A DNA stretch of 64,000 bases from Fluviispira multicolorata (GCF_009208585.1 NZ_WFLN01000004.1:786826-850825); one strand, 5' to 3'; positions 43,853 to 53,386 are shown, counted from the first letter of the stretch. Numbers and translations are program-made. Notes: generated by a model not told the origin, from the sequence alone.

Positions 43853-45628
43853 ATGGCGACCTTACACGACCCCTTTAAATCTGAAATCGCACATATAGTT
43901 TGTGCTCAATTAAAAAAAACGGCTCAAGAGCTCGGTCTCGACGTCCAAATCACCGAAAAAGACATCTACAACCAATTGACTGTTCCTCCTGATTTTTCAT
44001 TAGGACAAGCAGCTCTCCCATGCTTTTTATTTGCAAAATCTTTTAAAAAAGCACCAAATAAAATTGCTCAAGAGCTGGCCCAAAGCCTTAATTCGCAAGA
44101 AAATAAATTGGTTGATAAAATTGAATGTGTAAATGCTTATTTAAATTTTCACTGCCAATTCAAAAAACTTGCAGAAAGTTTTTCGAATTCTTTAAAATCT
44201 GGAGAATACTTTAAAAGAGATCTCCTAGAAGAAAATGAAAAAGATAAAATTGTTGTTGAATATTCTCAACCAAACACACACAAAGCAATGCACGTTGGTC
44301 ATTTGCGCTGCCTTGTCCTAGGCGATTCTGTAAGCAATTTACTTGAATATGCTGGCAATGGAGTCGTTAGAGCCACATATCCAGGAGATGTTGGCACCCA
44401 TGTTGCAAAGATTATTTGGTATTTAACGCATCCTACTAAAAAAGAATTGCCAAAAGAAAATCAATGCCGTTGGCTTGGACAAATGTATGCGGAAGCAGAT
44501 GAAGCATTTAAACAAACCAAAGGAAAAGAAGAAGAAGTTGAAGTCAAAGAACACATTTCAGAAATTCTTAGACAACTTAACAACACTTCTGGAGAGTACT
44601 ATGAATTGTGGAAAGAAACCCGCGAATGGAGTTTAAATGAATTAAAAGATATTTATAAATGGCTCAATTCACACTTTGATATTTGGTATTTTGAAAGTGA
44701 ATGCGAAGCCCCTTCAAAACTCCTTGTAAAAAGAAAATTTGAAGAAGGATTTTTTATTAAAGACAATGGCGCCATTGGCATAGATCTCAGTCAATGGAAG
44801 TTGGGTTTTGCCATGTTTTTAAAATCTGACGGAAATGGTCTCTATTTAACGAAAGATCTCGACCTAATTACAAGAAAATTTTCCGACCCTAAAGTAACAA
44901 AATCAATTGTTGTAGTCGATTCAAGACAAAAGCTCCACTTTCAACAGCTCTTTAAAACAGCAGAGCTTATGGGCTATCCACAAGCCGTAAAATCTGTACA
45001 TTTATCTTATGAAACAGTGAACACAGAAGATGGAAAGCCCTTTAGTTCAAGACAATTAAATGGACTTCAACTCGTTGATCTTCGCCTTAAAATGGAAGAA
45101 AAAGTTAAAACAGATTATCTTGAAAGATATCGTGGACAATGGAGCAATGAAGAAATTGAATTGACAGCTAAAAATATTACCATCGGTGCACTTAAATACG
45201 GAATGTTACGAGTTGATAACAACACTCAAATTAATTTTTCACTCGAAGAGTGGTTAAAGCTTGATGGAGAAACAGGTCCTTATTTGCAATATGTACATGC
45301 ACGCTGTTCAAGTATTTTAGAAAAATTAGGCTCTGCTAAAGAAAATATTAATTTTGTGATAAATGAGAATGCTGAAAAAGAACTTTTATTTATTCTTTCA
45401 CGCTTTAATGATTTTGCTTTACAAGCTGCACAGCAAAACCGCCCATCCATTTTAACGGGTTATCTTTATGATACAGCAAAATCATTTAATCGTTTTTACG
45501 AACAGTGCCCAATAAAAAATGCGGAAGAAAATATTAAAGAAACAAGACTCACTTTAGTAGAAAACACTAAAAAAGTAATTTCTGAAGGACTTTCTTTACT
45601 CGGTATTCCTGCCCCACAAAAAATGTAA
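43853..45628 (+). CDS. argS: Arginyl-tRNA synthetase
   Basis: This class Ia synthetase charges tRNA-Arg. The 591-residue protein has the N-terminal additional domain, the HIGH-type motif HVGHLR in NTHKAMHVGHLRC, a degenerate KMSKS region (KPFSSRQLNG, as is common in ArgRS), and the C-terminal anticodon-binding DALR domain. ATG 43853 follows CTGGTGAATA, a modest ribosome site. It lies 173 bases after radA, so it probably has its own promoter in that gap, though none was clear enough to call. Confidence 0.95.
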   Translation: MATLHDPFKSEIAHIVCAQLKKTAQELGLDVQITEKDIYNQLTVPPDFSLGQAALPCFLFAKSFKKAPNKIAQELAQSLNSQENKLVDKIECVNAYLNFHCQFKKLAESFSNSLKSGEYFKRDLLEENEKDKIVVEYSQPNTHKAMHVGHLRCLVLGDSVSNLLEYAGNGVVRATYPGDVGTHVAKIIWYLTHPTKKELPKENQCRWLGQMYAEADEAFKQTKGKEEEVEVKEHISEILRQLNNTSGEYYELWKETREWSLNELKDIYKWLNSHFDIWYFESECEAPSKLLVKRKFEEGFFIKDNGAIGIDLSQWKLGFAMFLKSDGNGLYLTKDLDLITRKFSDPKVTKSIVVVDSRQKLHFQQLFKTAELMGYPQAVKSVHLSYETVNTEDGKPFSSRQLNGLQLVDLRLKMEEKVKTDYLERYRGQWSNEEIELTAKNITIGALKYGMLRVDNNTQINFSLEEWLKLDGETGPYLQYVHARCSSILEKLGSAKENINFVINENAEKELLFILSRFNDFALQAAQQNRPSILTGYLYDTAKSFNRFYEQCPIKNAEENIKETRLTLVENTKKVISEGLSLLGIPAPQKM

Positions 45629-45631
45629 AAA

Positions 45632-46432
45632 TTAATTATTGAGTTTAAGTTTTCCGCATTGAATATTTTCTAAAGTTTTTAAAGCGGATTTAATACAAGA
45701 ATCAATAGTTAATTCAACAACCTCATGAATAATTTTTTCTCCTACTTCATCTTCAGAGTATCTTGCAGCAACGACTCCACAAATACTTGTTGCATGTAAT
45801 TTATAGACGCTCGCCATTTTAAACAATGTTCCTGTCTCCATTTCAAAATTCAAAATATTTAAATTTTGATATTCTTGAATTAAACCTTGCTGTTTTCTTA
45901 ATAAATGTGGATTAGCGTTAGCGTAACGTTCCTGCCCTTCATAGAACGTATCCACCGAAGCATTTATACCAAAATATACAGTTGGATGAATTGCGTTCGC
46001 CGTATAATAAAGATCTGTTGACAATAAAGGGCAGGCAACAGATGGAAACTCATTAGGTGCTATATCCAGTGCTGCACCCTGTTTACACAAAGAAGCATAA
46101 TTAATAATAAGACTTCCTGGTTCAATTTGTTTTTGAATTGAACCTGTCGTGCCAACACGAATAAGAACATTAATTCCAGCCTGTGCAAGTTCACTGACTA
46201 CTATACTCGTTGAAGGAGCACCCATACCCGAAGTTGCCGCAAGAATCGGCAGTCCAAGTGAGGTTTGTCCAACATAACAAAGCAAGCCTCGATTATCACA
46301 GACAAGTTTAGCATCGTTTAAATATTTCTCTGCAATTAATTTTGTTCGACTTGGATCACCAGATAAAAGACATAGTTTAACATTACGAGTGGACAAAAAA
46401 TCCATTTCAAAATTAAGATGATTCAGTTTCAT
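45632..46432 (-). CDS. udp: Uridine phosphorylase
   Basis: Udp cleaves uridine with phosphate to uracil and ribose-1-phosphate in pyrimidine salvage. The 266-residue protein matches the hexameric PNP/UDP family. It has SGDPSRTKLIAEKYL, SGMGAPSTSIVVSELAQAG, RVGTTGSIQ, a SVDTFYEGQERY substrate loop close to E. coli Udp, NFEMETGTLFKMA and the C-terminal SEDE. AAGGA lies 8 bases before ATG 46432. It is convergent with argS (3-base gap). The BMP-type binding protein at 48697 could supply nucleosides, but its transporter partners are not here. Confidence 0.9.
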   Translation of the reverse strand: MKLNHLNFEMDFLSTRNVKLCLLSGDPSRTKLIAEKYLNDAKLVCDNRGLLCYVGQTSLGLPILAATSGMGAPSTSIVVSELAQAGINVLIRVGTTGSIQKQIEPGSLIINYASLCKQGAALDIAPNEFPSVACPLLSTDLYYTANAIHPTVYFGINASVDTFYEGQERYANANPHLLRKQQGLIQEYQNLNILNFEMETGTLFKMASVYKLHATSICGVVAARYSEDEVGEKIIHEVVELTIDSCIKSALKTLENIQCGKLKLNN

Positions 46433-46856
46433 TTAATTATTCCTTACATTATTAAAAATGTTACTCATTAAAATAATATCACCCTAGAAAATCGTAAAAA
46501 TAATGTTTAATTCTATCTTAATTTTTTGTCAATATTAATTAAAAAAGAAAAGATGAATAATTTATTTAATTCAGAATATAGCTATGTAATACTAGGTCAA
46601 AAAAAAATTTGATAAATTAATTCTTTAAAAGAAAAATAATTTTAAGATCAAGTCAATGTTTTGACATGATTAAACATTAAGATCCTTACAATTTAAGAAT
46701 TTAGAGTTAGTCTGAAACGATTCTAGAATCAAAAAGTTAATAATTAAGTAATAACATGATTTGTCAGAACAAGATGTTAGCAAGTCATTATTTGAGTTAA
46801 ATTGTTGATAAAATAACATTTATCAACATTATAAAATTTAAAACAAGGAAAATGCA
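46433..46856. other. 424-base AT-rich divergent intergenic region
   Basis: This region lies between udp (minus) and a secreted-protein gene (plus), so it should hold both promoters. It contains a perfect 12-base palindrome, GATTCTAGAATC (46719-46730), and a 10-bp inverted repeat close to the plus-strand gene. No ORF, RNA gene or unambiguous promoter was seen. Confidence 0.6.
46803..46828. promoter_or_regulatory. 10-bp inverted repeat before the secreted-protein gene
   Basis: TGTTGATAAA (46803-46812) and TTTATCAACA (46819-46828) form a perfect inverted repeat with a 6-base centre, ending 28 bases before ATG 46857. It could be a repressor operator or a 5'-UTR hairpin. Confidence 0.45.
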
Positions 46857-48047
46857 ATGTCTCTAATTAAAAATTCAATTAAAATTATGTTACTGGCTCC
46901 ACTCTTTACCTTAATACAAACTCAATCACATGCTTATCCAGTCGATCCTAATAAAGTTCCAGTGAGTATTGGACAAGATGCAAAATCATTACATGATTTT
47001 CAATTAGCATATGATTCAAGTGACAAAAGTATTATTTATTATGCGCCTAAAACCGGTAGAGTTGCAACAATAAATGGTATGCCTACAATAGGTTTTCAAA
47101 CACTTCCAGATGGAACAGGAGTCTTAAACGTACAATTTGAAACAGGAGTTTTTGGTTCTGACAGAGAACTTCTTATAAAAAATATTGAGAAGGCTGGATT
47201 CAAAGCTCTTCCCTTTCCCTTCTTCAAAACTAAGGTTGTTCCATTAACTCCTGGTATGGATCCTGTCACTAAAAAACCAATTTGTATTACAGAAGAAGAT
47301 CCCTCCACTGGAGAAAAAGTGACCACTTGCGATCCAACTCTATATTCATCACTTGCTTATTCGAACAGCGGTCCTTCTTTAAATCAAAATATTGCAGTGA
47401 GCGGATTCTTAAATAAAATAGGCGCATCCGTTTACAAACAAATGCTAAGAGGTGGAAACGCTTTACAAATAAATTTACATGCACTGTATTACTCAGCAGG
47501 CGATGCTTTTACAGCGACTGTTGAAGTAAATTACTCAAAATTGTTTCAATCATATCATGTCTATTCTTCGAATTGGAATGGCTTTTTGGATAGAAACCAA
47601 TTGAATCAATTTTGGGTTCAAGAAGGACTTTGCTTTAACAAACCTGCCGATCAATGTGGCGTAAGAATTACATATAAGGACAGTCGGGGCAATACGATTA
47701 CCAACATCACGATCGATCCAAATAATAAAGAAGCTCAAGAAAAATTGTTACAGTCAGTTGAAAGACTCAGACAAAAACTCGAAGATCAGCTTTTTTCAGC
47801 AATTGCACATAATGCAAATATTGGTGATTCAGCAACAACTGCTCCACAGTTTAATTATAAGATAAATGAAACATTCTTTAGGAAAGAAACAAATGTAAAT
47901 GCTAAATTTGAATTCCAAAGTCCAAGAGGGTTAAATGTTTCTGAAACTGTGTTCCCACTCGCAGTTGGCTGTATTCAACTCTCTGATGATGGAAGTGTGA
48001 ATAGAAATTTACAAGGAGACTGTAAAAAGTATTGGAGTGGCACTTAA
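46857..48047 (+). CDS. Secreted protein of unknown function, larger of a pair
   Basis: The 396-residue protein has a signal peptide (IKIMLLAPLFTLIQTQSHA, cleaved before YPVD). The mature part has an N-terminal beta-rich region with IIYYAPKTGRVATINGMP, a middle segment with the Cys pair PICITE/TTCDP, and a C-terminal region containing a short coiled-coil-like helix (KLLQSVERLRQKLEDQLF). Seven to eight Cys suggest disulfides outside the cytoplasm. I do not recognise a family. The N-terminus shows weak similarity to the smaller secreted protein encoded next (DSSDKS..YYAPKT versus DSTSENA..FYFPKT). AAGGAAA precedes ATG 46857. Confidence 0.65.
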   Translation: MSLIKNSIKIMLLAPLFTLIQTQSHAYPVDPNKVPVSIGQDAKSLHDFQLAYDSSDKSIIYYAPKTGRVATINGMPTIGFQTLPDGTGVLNVQFETGVFGSDRELLIKNIEKAGFKALPFPFFKTKVVPLTPGMDPVTKKPICITEEDPSTGEKVTTCDPTLYSSLAYSNSGPSLNQNIAVSGFLNKIGASVYKQMLRGGNALQINLHALYYSAGDAFTATVEVNYSKLFQSYHVYSSNWNGFLDRNQLNQFWVQEGLCFNKPADQCGVRITYKDSRGNTITNITIDPNNKEAQEKLLQSVERLRQKLEDQLFSAIAHNANIGDSATTAPQFNYKINETFFRKETNVNAKFEFQSPRGLNVSETVFPLAVGCIQLSDDGSVNRNLQGDCKKYWSGT

Positions 48048-48108
48048 AAATTAAGTGCATAATAAAATAAAACATAAAGATTATGGATCTTGTTTAAGGG
48101 AATTTTCG

Positions 48109-48690
48109 ATGTCAATAAAAAATCGTTATCTTAAATTCTTAATTGCTTTTAGTTTTCCATTAAATGTTTTTGCATCAAGTGCAAATATTACTCATTTTGT
48201 AGAATCAGAAAATGCTGTTTTTTTTGATTCTACTTCAGAAAATGCAAAAGAAGTTGTCTTTTATTTTCCAAAAACATATGTTGAATTTCAAGCATTTTAT
48301 AACGATGAGATAATCCCTAATCCAGATCCAGATCTTTTTATTGCACGTGTTAGAATAAATTCTTTCATCTATAGAGAACCAAGTTCTTTAACTAGAAAAT
48401 GGCAAGGAAAAATATTACGACCATGGAATATCACTCCAGTTGAAGAGTGCATTTTAGAAACAAAAGAAAATGCGCTTGATATAGTTCAAAGTATAGAAGA
48501 AGTAAATCGAGAAATAAGCGGGGCATCAACAGCTCCTATTTGCGAATTCTATTTTAGAATAAAAAATAAAGATCGAAAAAAAATACTAGATGAATTTAAA
48601 AATCCAGAAAAATATGGATGGAATATAAAACGATTTTTAATTCTTAGACTCATCAATGAAAGAAAAGAAGTGAAAATAATATATCTCTAA
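48109..48690 (+). CDS. Secreted protein of unknown function, smaller of a pair
   Basis: From ATG 48109 (AAGGG 8 bases upstream) the product is 193 residues with a signal peptide (LKFLIAFSFPLNVFA, cleaved before SSANI). The mature protein has FVESENAVFFDS, VVFYFPKTYVEFQAF and two Cys (ECILE, PICEF). It appears related in its N-terminal strands to the larger secreted protein just upstream (62-base gap), and the two probably act together. No family was recognised. The open frame extends upstream to 48055 without a ribosome site. Confidence 0.65.
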   Translation: MSIKNRYLKFLIAFSFPLNVFASSANITHFVESENAVFFDSTSENAKEVVFYFPKTYVEFQAFYNDEIIPNPDPDLFIARVRINSFIYREPSSLTRKWQGKILRPWNITPVEECILETKENALDIVQSIEEVNREISGASTAPICEFYFRIKNKDRKKILDEFKNPEKYGWNIKRFLILRLINERKEVKIIYL

Positions 48691-48696
48691 AGTCAA

Positions 48697-49746
48697 CTAG
48701 ATTCTTTTTTGATCCTTTTTTGCTAAAACATAATAATCAGGAACTTTAATAATCCCTTCAATAATAGCCGCACGAATTCTATTAATCTTTTGAATTTCAA
48801 AACCACTAAATAAAGGTTTATTATTGTTATCAAAAGACCAATCAATACCGCCATTTCTTAAATCATATTGTTTAATATTACCAATAAATTTATGATTAAC
48901 GAGGTCTTCAATCGAAGAATATACCGCCATATCTACATGCTTTTCCATACTGGTTAATATGAGCTTTGGAGCTATTCCATTTTGATTAGAATCGACTCCA
49001 ATGGCAAAAGATGGTTTAGAGTTTTCTTTAAGCCTTGCTTGTTTAATAGCATCAAAAACTCCCATTCCAGAAGGACCAGCAACTTGAAAAATGACATCAA
49101 CTCCCTGTGCAATTTGAGCAAGCGCGAGTTCTTTTGCCTTTGCAGGATTGTTCCAAGCTTCGGGTGTAGGGCCAATAATACTTTTTGAAATATGAACTTT
49201 AGAAGAAACATGCTTAGCGCCCGCTTCATAAGAAAGAGCAAAACGCTTCATCATGGGAATATCCATTCCACCGATCATACCAATTTTTTTTGATTTTGAT
49301 TTTATCGCAGCAATACTTCCCATTAAAAATGCTCCTTCATCTTCGCGAAATAAAGCTGAACGCACATTTTTATGTGAAGAAATTGTCTCGTGATCAATAG
49401 TTAAATATTTTTTATTTGAATATTTTTCTGCAAATTTTTTAACGTAACTTGAAGGATTAAAGCCAATTGTTATTATTAAACTGCAGGTAGAATCTATAGA
49501 AAATGCTCTCAAAAACTGTTCAATTTGTGCATCTGAGTGAATTTCAAGAAATTTACTCTCTGCAGAAATTTGTAAATTATCCATGGCTTTTTGAAAACCA
49601 TTTACAGCAGATTCGTTAAATGACTTATCATCTTTACCGCCCCTATCCAGCACCATACAGATACGAGGTTTTGCTAATACATTTTCTGCAAAAGAAAAGC
49701 TTGGAAATAAATTTAGAATAAAACTTAAAAAAATTATTTTTTTCAT
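48697..49746 (-). CDS. BMP-family (PnrA/Med-like) periplasmic binding protein
   Basis: The 349-residue protein has a signal peptide (MKKIIFLSFILNLFPSFSFA). The Bmp domain follows: ICMVLDRGGKDDKSFNESAVNGF, SLIITIGF, LFREDEGAFLMGSIAA, GMIGGMDIP, GVDVIFQVAGPSGMGVFDA and GVDSNQNGIAP. Family members such as PnrA bind purine nucleosides for ABC import; others sense. No lipobox Cys, permease or ATPase gene is near, so it is an orphan subunit. ATG 49746 is chosen, because GGAAAA precedes it and the longer frame (to 49770) would start inside the upstream terminator. Confidence 0.85.
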   Translation of the reverse strand: MKKIIFLSFILNLFPSFSFAENVLAKPRICMVLDRGGKDDKSFNESAVNGFQKAMDNLQISAESKFLEIHSDAQIEQFLRAFSIDSTCSLIITIGFNPSSYVKKFAEKYSNKKYLTIDHETISSHKNVRSALFREDEGAFLMGSIAAIKSKSKKIGMIGGMDIPMMKRFALSYEAGAKHVSSKVHISKSIIGPTPEAWNNPAKAKELALAQIAQGVDVIFQVAGPSGMGVFDAIKQARLKENSKPSFAIGVDSNQNGIAPKLILTSMEKHVDMAVYSSIEDLVNHKFIGNIKQYDLRNGGIDWSFDNNNKPLFSGFEIQKINRIRAAIIEGIIKVPDYYVLAKKDQKRI

Positions 49747-49757
49747 ATTATTTTTCC

Positions 49758-49788
49758 AAAAAAAACTCAAAGAGATTTTCTCTTTGAG
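49758..49788 (-). terminator. Rho-independent terminator after the E2 gene
   Basis: On the minus strand a perfect 10-bp stem (49788-49779 with 49775-49766) has a 3-base loop and is followed by eight T (49765-49758). It ends the lpd-E2 transcript 52 bases after the stop. The T-run leads directly into the ribosome binding site of the BMP gene. Confidence 0.9.
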
Positions 49789-49840
49789 CTAATAATGTAA
49801 CAGATAAACAATATTTGCGGCATATTTTTTAGCGCATATA

Positions 49841-51133
49841 TTATATAACTGGGATATTCCAATTTTCAAGAACATTTTTTACTGTGCTTAAAAACTTACC
49901 ACTGTCTGAGCCATCGATAACACGGTGGTCAAAAGAAAGCACACAATAGCACATTGTGCGAATTGCAATTGCATCATTTATAACAACGGGTTTCTTTTGC
50001 ATTGCTCCAATTCCAAAGATAGCAACTTGTGGCTGATTTATAATTGGTTGTCCAATGACTGTACCAAATCCACCATAATTACTAATTGAGAAAGAACCTC
50101 CGCGCACATCATCAGGGGAAAGTTTTTTATTTCGAGCTTTTTCAGCTAAATTATTGAGTTCACGCCCAAGACCTACAAAGCTTCTTTCAGAAGAGTTCTT
50201 AATGACAGGGACGATAAGCCCCCAATCAAGAGCAACAGCGCAGCCTAAATTGATATCTTTTTTATAAAGAATTGCATCGCCATCTACGCTCGAGTTCACG
50301 ACTGGGACAGCTTTAATAGCTTCAACCACAGCCTGTAAAAAGAACGGCATAAAAGTCAATTTAAATCCGTTAATTGCTTCGAATTTATCTTTAAATTTTG
50401 CGCGCACATCAACGACTTTTTGCAAATCAATTTCGATGACTGAAGTCACATGTGGACTTGTTTTTTTACTCATTACCATGTGATCAGCAATTTTCTTACG
50501 CATTCCCGTCATAGGAACACGACTCACGCGAACTCCATCAATAACTCCTTCTGAAGAGCCACCCGTTGATTTTACGTGGTCAGAAGGGGCTTTAGCCACA
50601 GGCGCCGTTGCAGCTGCTGCTGCGGCGGCAACCAGCGGAGAAACTGATTTCCCGCTTTCAAGCGCAGCTAGCACATCATTTTTAACAATTTTATTGCCTT
50701 CACCAGAACCTTGTAATTTAGAGAGATCTACAGAGTGTTCTTCGGCAACTTTACGAGCAAGAGGACTCGCTAAAACTTTTGCAGATTCTTGAACGGGTGT
50801 TGATTGTGAAGCAGTTGGCGGAGGAACCACCTTTGGAGTTTGCGCTGCTGTGGCGGCAACAGGCGCTTGCGCAACAACAGAACCAGGCTGCGCTGCATCA
50901 TCAATAACAGCAACAACAGAGTTTACGTTCACGACATCATTTTCTTTGGCAAAAATTTGAACGAGCACTCCACTGACAGGTGAAGGAATCACGGTATCTA
51001 CTTTATCAGTTGATATTTCAAATAATTCTTCTTCACGCTGAACTTTATCGCCAACTTTTTTATGCCAACGAGTCAAGGTGCCTTCTTGGATTGACTCTCC
51101 CATTTGTGGCATAAGTACATTCTGAGTTGCCAT
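49841..51133 (-). CDS. sucB: 2-oxoacid dehydrogenase E2 (dihydrolipoamide acyltransferase)
   Basis: E2 is the core of a 2-oxoacid dehydrogenase complex. The 430-residue protein has an N-terminal lipoyl domain (lipoyl Lys43 in ISTDKVDT), an Ala/Pro/Thr-rich linker, the peripheral-subunit binding domain (VLASPLARKVAEEHSVDL), a second Ala-rich linker, and the catalytic domain ending LSFDHRVIDGSDSGKF, with the active-site His and Asp of D-H-R-x-x-D-G. One lipoyl domain and the MPQMGESIQEGT opening favour the succinyl- or branched-chain-type over pyruvate E2; sucB is the best guess. It lies 50 bases after lpd; E1 is not in the window. Confidence 0.8.
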   Translation of the reverse strand: MATQNVLMPQMGESIQEGTLTRWHKKVGDKVQREEELFEISTDKVDTVIPSPVSGVLVQIFAKENDVVNVNSVVAVIDDAAQPGSVVAQAPVAATAAQTPKVVPPPTASQSTPVQESAKVLASPLARKVAEEHSVDLSKLQGSGEGNKIVKNDVLAALESGKSVSPLVAAAAAAATAPVAKAPSDHVKSTGGSSEGVIDGVRVSRVPMTGMRKKIADHMVMSKKTSPHVTSVIEIDLQKVVDVRAKFKDKFEAINGFKLTFMPFFLQAVVEAIKAVPVVNSSVDGDAILYKKDINLGCAVALDWGLIVPVIKNSSERSFVGLGRELNNLAEKARNKKLSPDDVRGGSFSISNYGGFGTVIGQPIINQPQVAIFGIGAMQKKPVVINDAIAIRTMCYCVLSFDHRVIDGSDSGKFLSTVKNVLENWNIPVI

Positions 51134-51183
51134 TTTTAAATATCCTTTGTCTTCATCAGTTCTTAATTACAAAAGCAAACATA

Positions 51184-52587
51184 TCACATATTAATTGGAT
51201 GTCCCATTGCTGCATGCGCAGCTTCTTTTATAATTTCTGACACAGTTGGGTGTGGATGAATTGTGTGTGCCAATTCTTCAATTGTCATTTCAAGGTTGTT
51301 ACCTAATGCAAATTCAGAAATCATTTCACTTGCCTTAGTATTAACAATATGAACGCCAAGCACTTCACCGTATTTTGGATCAACAAGAATTTTTACAAAT
51401 CCTTCCGCAATGTCATCGATGCGTGCCTTTGCAACTGCAGAGAAAGGAAATTTAGTCGCTTTATATGCGCGACCTGATTTTTTTAATTGATTTTCAGTAT
51501 AACCAATACTTGCAATTTCTGGATAAGTATAAATTGCGGCCGGGTTTGTTAAATAATTAATGGCATGACGTTTTTTGCCTGCAATAATATCAACTGCATA
51601 AAGTGCTTCTGCTGAACCAGTATGTGCAAGCTGTGGTGTAGGAATAACATCACCAACAGCATAAATACCTGCAATATTTGTTTGGTATGTCTTAAGATCT
51701 ACTGGAATAAATCCACGATCATCAAGCTTAATACCAACTTTTTCGAGCCCGATGTTTTCAACATTTGGAGCACGGCCAACGCTTAATAAAACTTTATCAA
51801 AAGTACGCGGTGCATTTTCACCATCAATTTGCACTTCAACTTTGTTACCTTTTGCAACGATAGATTTAGTTTTTGTACTTGTTAATATCTCACAATTTTG
51901 TTTTTTAAGCGCTTTAGTTAATTCAGCAGCTGTTTCGTGATCTTCAGTTGGACAAATTTGATCTGCCATTTCTAATATTGTTACTTTAGTCCCGTAACGG
52001 CCATAAGCAGAAGCAAATTCGCATCCAATAACTCCACCACCCAAAACAGCCATGCTTTCTGGTACTTTATCAAAAGCCCAAATTTCTTCGGACGTAACGA
52101 TATTTTTACCATCAACTTTAATACTAGGAAGATGCCTTGCGCGGCTTCCTGTTGCTATAAGTATATTTTTACAAGTGTAATTTGCTTTTTTCCCATCAGT
52201 GGTCACTTCGACCTGACCTTTTCCTGCAATGGAGCCAAAACCACGTATAACGTCTATTTTGTTCTTTTTCATAAGAAAACCAACACCATTTGTCATGGTC
52301 TTCACTATTTCATCACGGCGCTTGTTCACTTGGGGGAAATCAAGTTCAGGATTGTCAGCACCAGCTATTTTAACACCATAACTTGCAAATTTCTTTGCTT
52401 TTTCAAACATAAGAGCGGATTGTAGCATTGATTTTGCTGGAATGCATCCAACATTGAGGCAAGTTCCTCCAAGCCACTGTTCTTTTTCAATAAGCGCAAC
52501 TTTCATACCCAACTGGCTGGCATAAATAGCGCCTTCATACCCAGCTGGGCCACTTCCAATAACAATGAGATCATAATTTGTAGTCAT
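51184..52587 (-). CDS. lpd: Dihydrolipoyl dehydrogenase (E3)
   Basis: E3 reoxidises the lipoyl groups of 2-oxoacid dehydrogenase complexes with NAD+. The 467 residues contain the FAD motif VIGSGPAGYEGA near residue 9, the redox disulfide GGTCLNVGCIP, the NAD motif VLGGGVIGCEFAS, GIYAVGDV, and the C-terminal catalytic HTIHPHPTVSE. GGGGAG lies 8 bases before ATG 52587. It is the first gene of an lpd-E2 operon and is divergent from engB. Confidence 0.95.
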   Translation of the reverse strand: MTTNYDLIVIGSGPAGYEGAIYASQLGMKVALIEKEQWLGGTCLNVGCIPAKSMLQSALMFEKAKKFASYGVKIAGADNPELDFPQVNKRRDEIVKTMTNGVGFLMKKNKIDVIRGFGSIAGKGQVEVTTDGKKANYTCKNILIATGSRARHLPSIKVDGKNIVTSEEIWAFDKVPESMAVLGGGVIGCEFASAYGRYGTKVTILEMADQICPTEDHETAAELTKALKKQNCEILTSTKTKSIVAKGNKVEVQIDGENAPRTFDKVLLSVGRAPNVENIGLEKVGIKLDDRGFIPVDLKTYQTNIAGIYAVGDVIPTPQLAHTGSAEALYAVDIIAGKKRHAINYLTNPAAIYTYPEIASIGYTENQLKKSGRAYKATKFPFSAVAKARIDDIAEGFVKILVDPKYGEVLGVHIVNTKASEMISEFALGNNLEMTIEELAHTIHPHPTVSEIIKEAAHAAMGHPINM

Positions 52588-52708
52588 TTAAATTTCTCCC
52601 CAGTGACAATAACCTAAAAAATATCCTAAAAGGCACTTGGAATCACCCGCAGTTTGTATGTAGTCTTGCGCTTCGTAAAACGCAACCTTGGGAAAGGGAA
52701 AACTCCCC

Positions 52709-53386
52709 ATGCGCGAGATCAAATTGCCAACACAAAATTTTATACAATCTCTCTCTGAAAAGAAAACACCACTCCGTGTCGAGTTCGTGAGTTCAGGGAT
52801 GATTAATTCAGACCTTCCTCCTTCAACTGTGCCCGAATTTGCTTTAGTCGGAAGAAGTAATGTGGGTAAAAGTTCATTACTCAATTACCTTGCTGGACAA
52901 AAACAACTTGCGAGAGTGAGCAATACACCAGGTAGAACGCAGACAATTAATCTTTTTTCTGCCGAAAAAGGAGAATTTCTACTCGTAGACCTGCCTGGTT
53001 ATGGTTATGCAGAGTCTTCTTTATCAACTCGAGCTCATTGGCAAAAAGCCATGCAAGAGTATTTTGAAAAAAGAGACGGACTTTTTGCTGTGCTACTTCT
53101 TGTTGATATCAGAAGAGACATTCAGCCAGAAGACGAGGCTTTGTCACGCTGGTTTCAACAACTTGGGTTAAAGGTAATCGCAATTCAAACAAAATGCGAT
53201 AAGCTGCACAAAAGCAAATGGAATACTATTCGCATCCAACATGCCAAAAAGCTAGCACTCACACCAAGCCAAGTTTTAACAGTGAGTTCAGATAAAAAAA
53301 TCGGCTTACCAGATATTCTGCAAACTATGTCAGGGTTACTAGACTCCCTCGATAAAGAAACAGAGGATCTGGAAAATGCCCCATAG
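52709..53386 (+). CDS. engB: Ribosome-biogenesis GTPase EngB/YsxC
   Basis: This essential GTPase acts in late 50S assembly. From ATG 52709 the product is 225 residues with G1 GRSNVGKSS, a G2 threonine in RVSNTPGRTQTINLF, G3 DLPGYGYA, G4 TKCDK and G5-region TVSSDK. The C-terminus is acidic (DKETEDLENAP). The open frame begins at a TTG 21 bases upstream; ATG is preferred, with AAGGGA in front. It overlaps trmL by 11 bases, so translation is coupled. Confidence 0.93.
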   Translation: MREIKLPTQNFIQSLSEKKTPLRVEFVSSGMINSDLPPSTVPEFALVGRSNVGKSSLLNYLAGQKQLARVSNTPGRTQTINLFSAEKGEFLLVDLPGYGYAESSLSTRAHWQKAMQEYFEKRDGLFAVLLLVDIRRDIQPEDEALSRWFQQLGLKVIAIQTKCDKLHKSKWNTIRIQHAKKLALTPSQVLTVSSDKKIGLPDILQTMSGLLDSLDKETEDLENAP

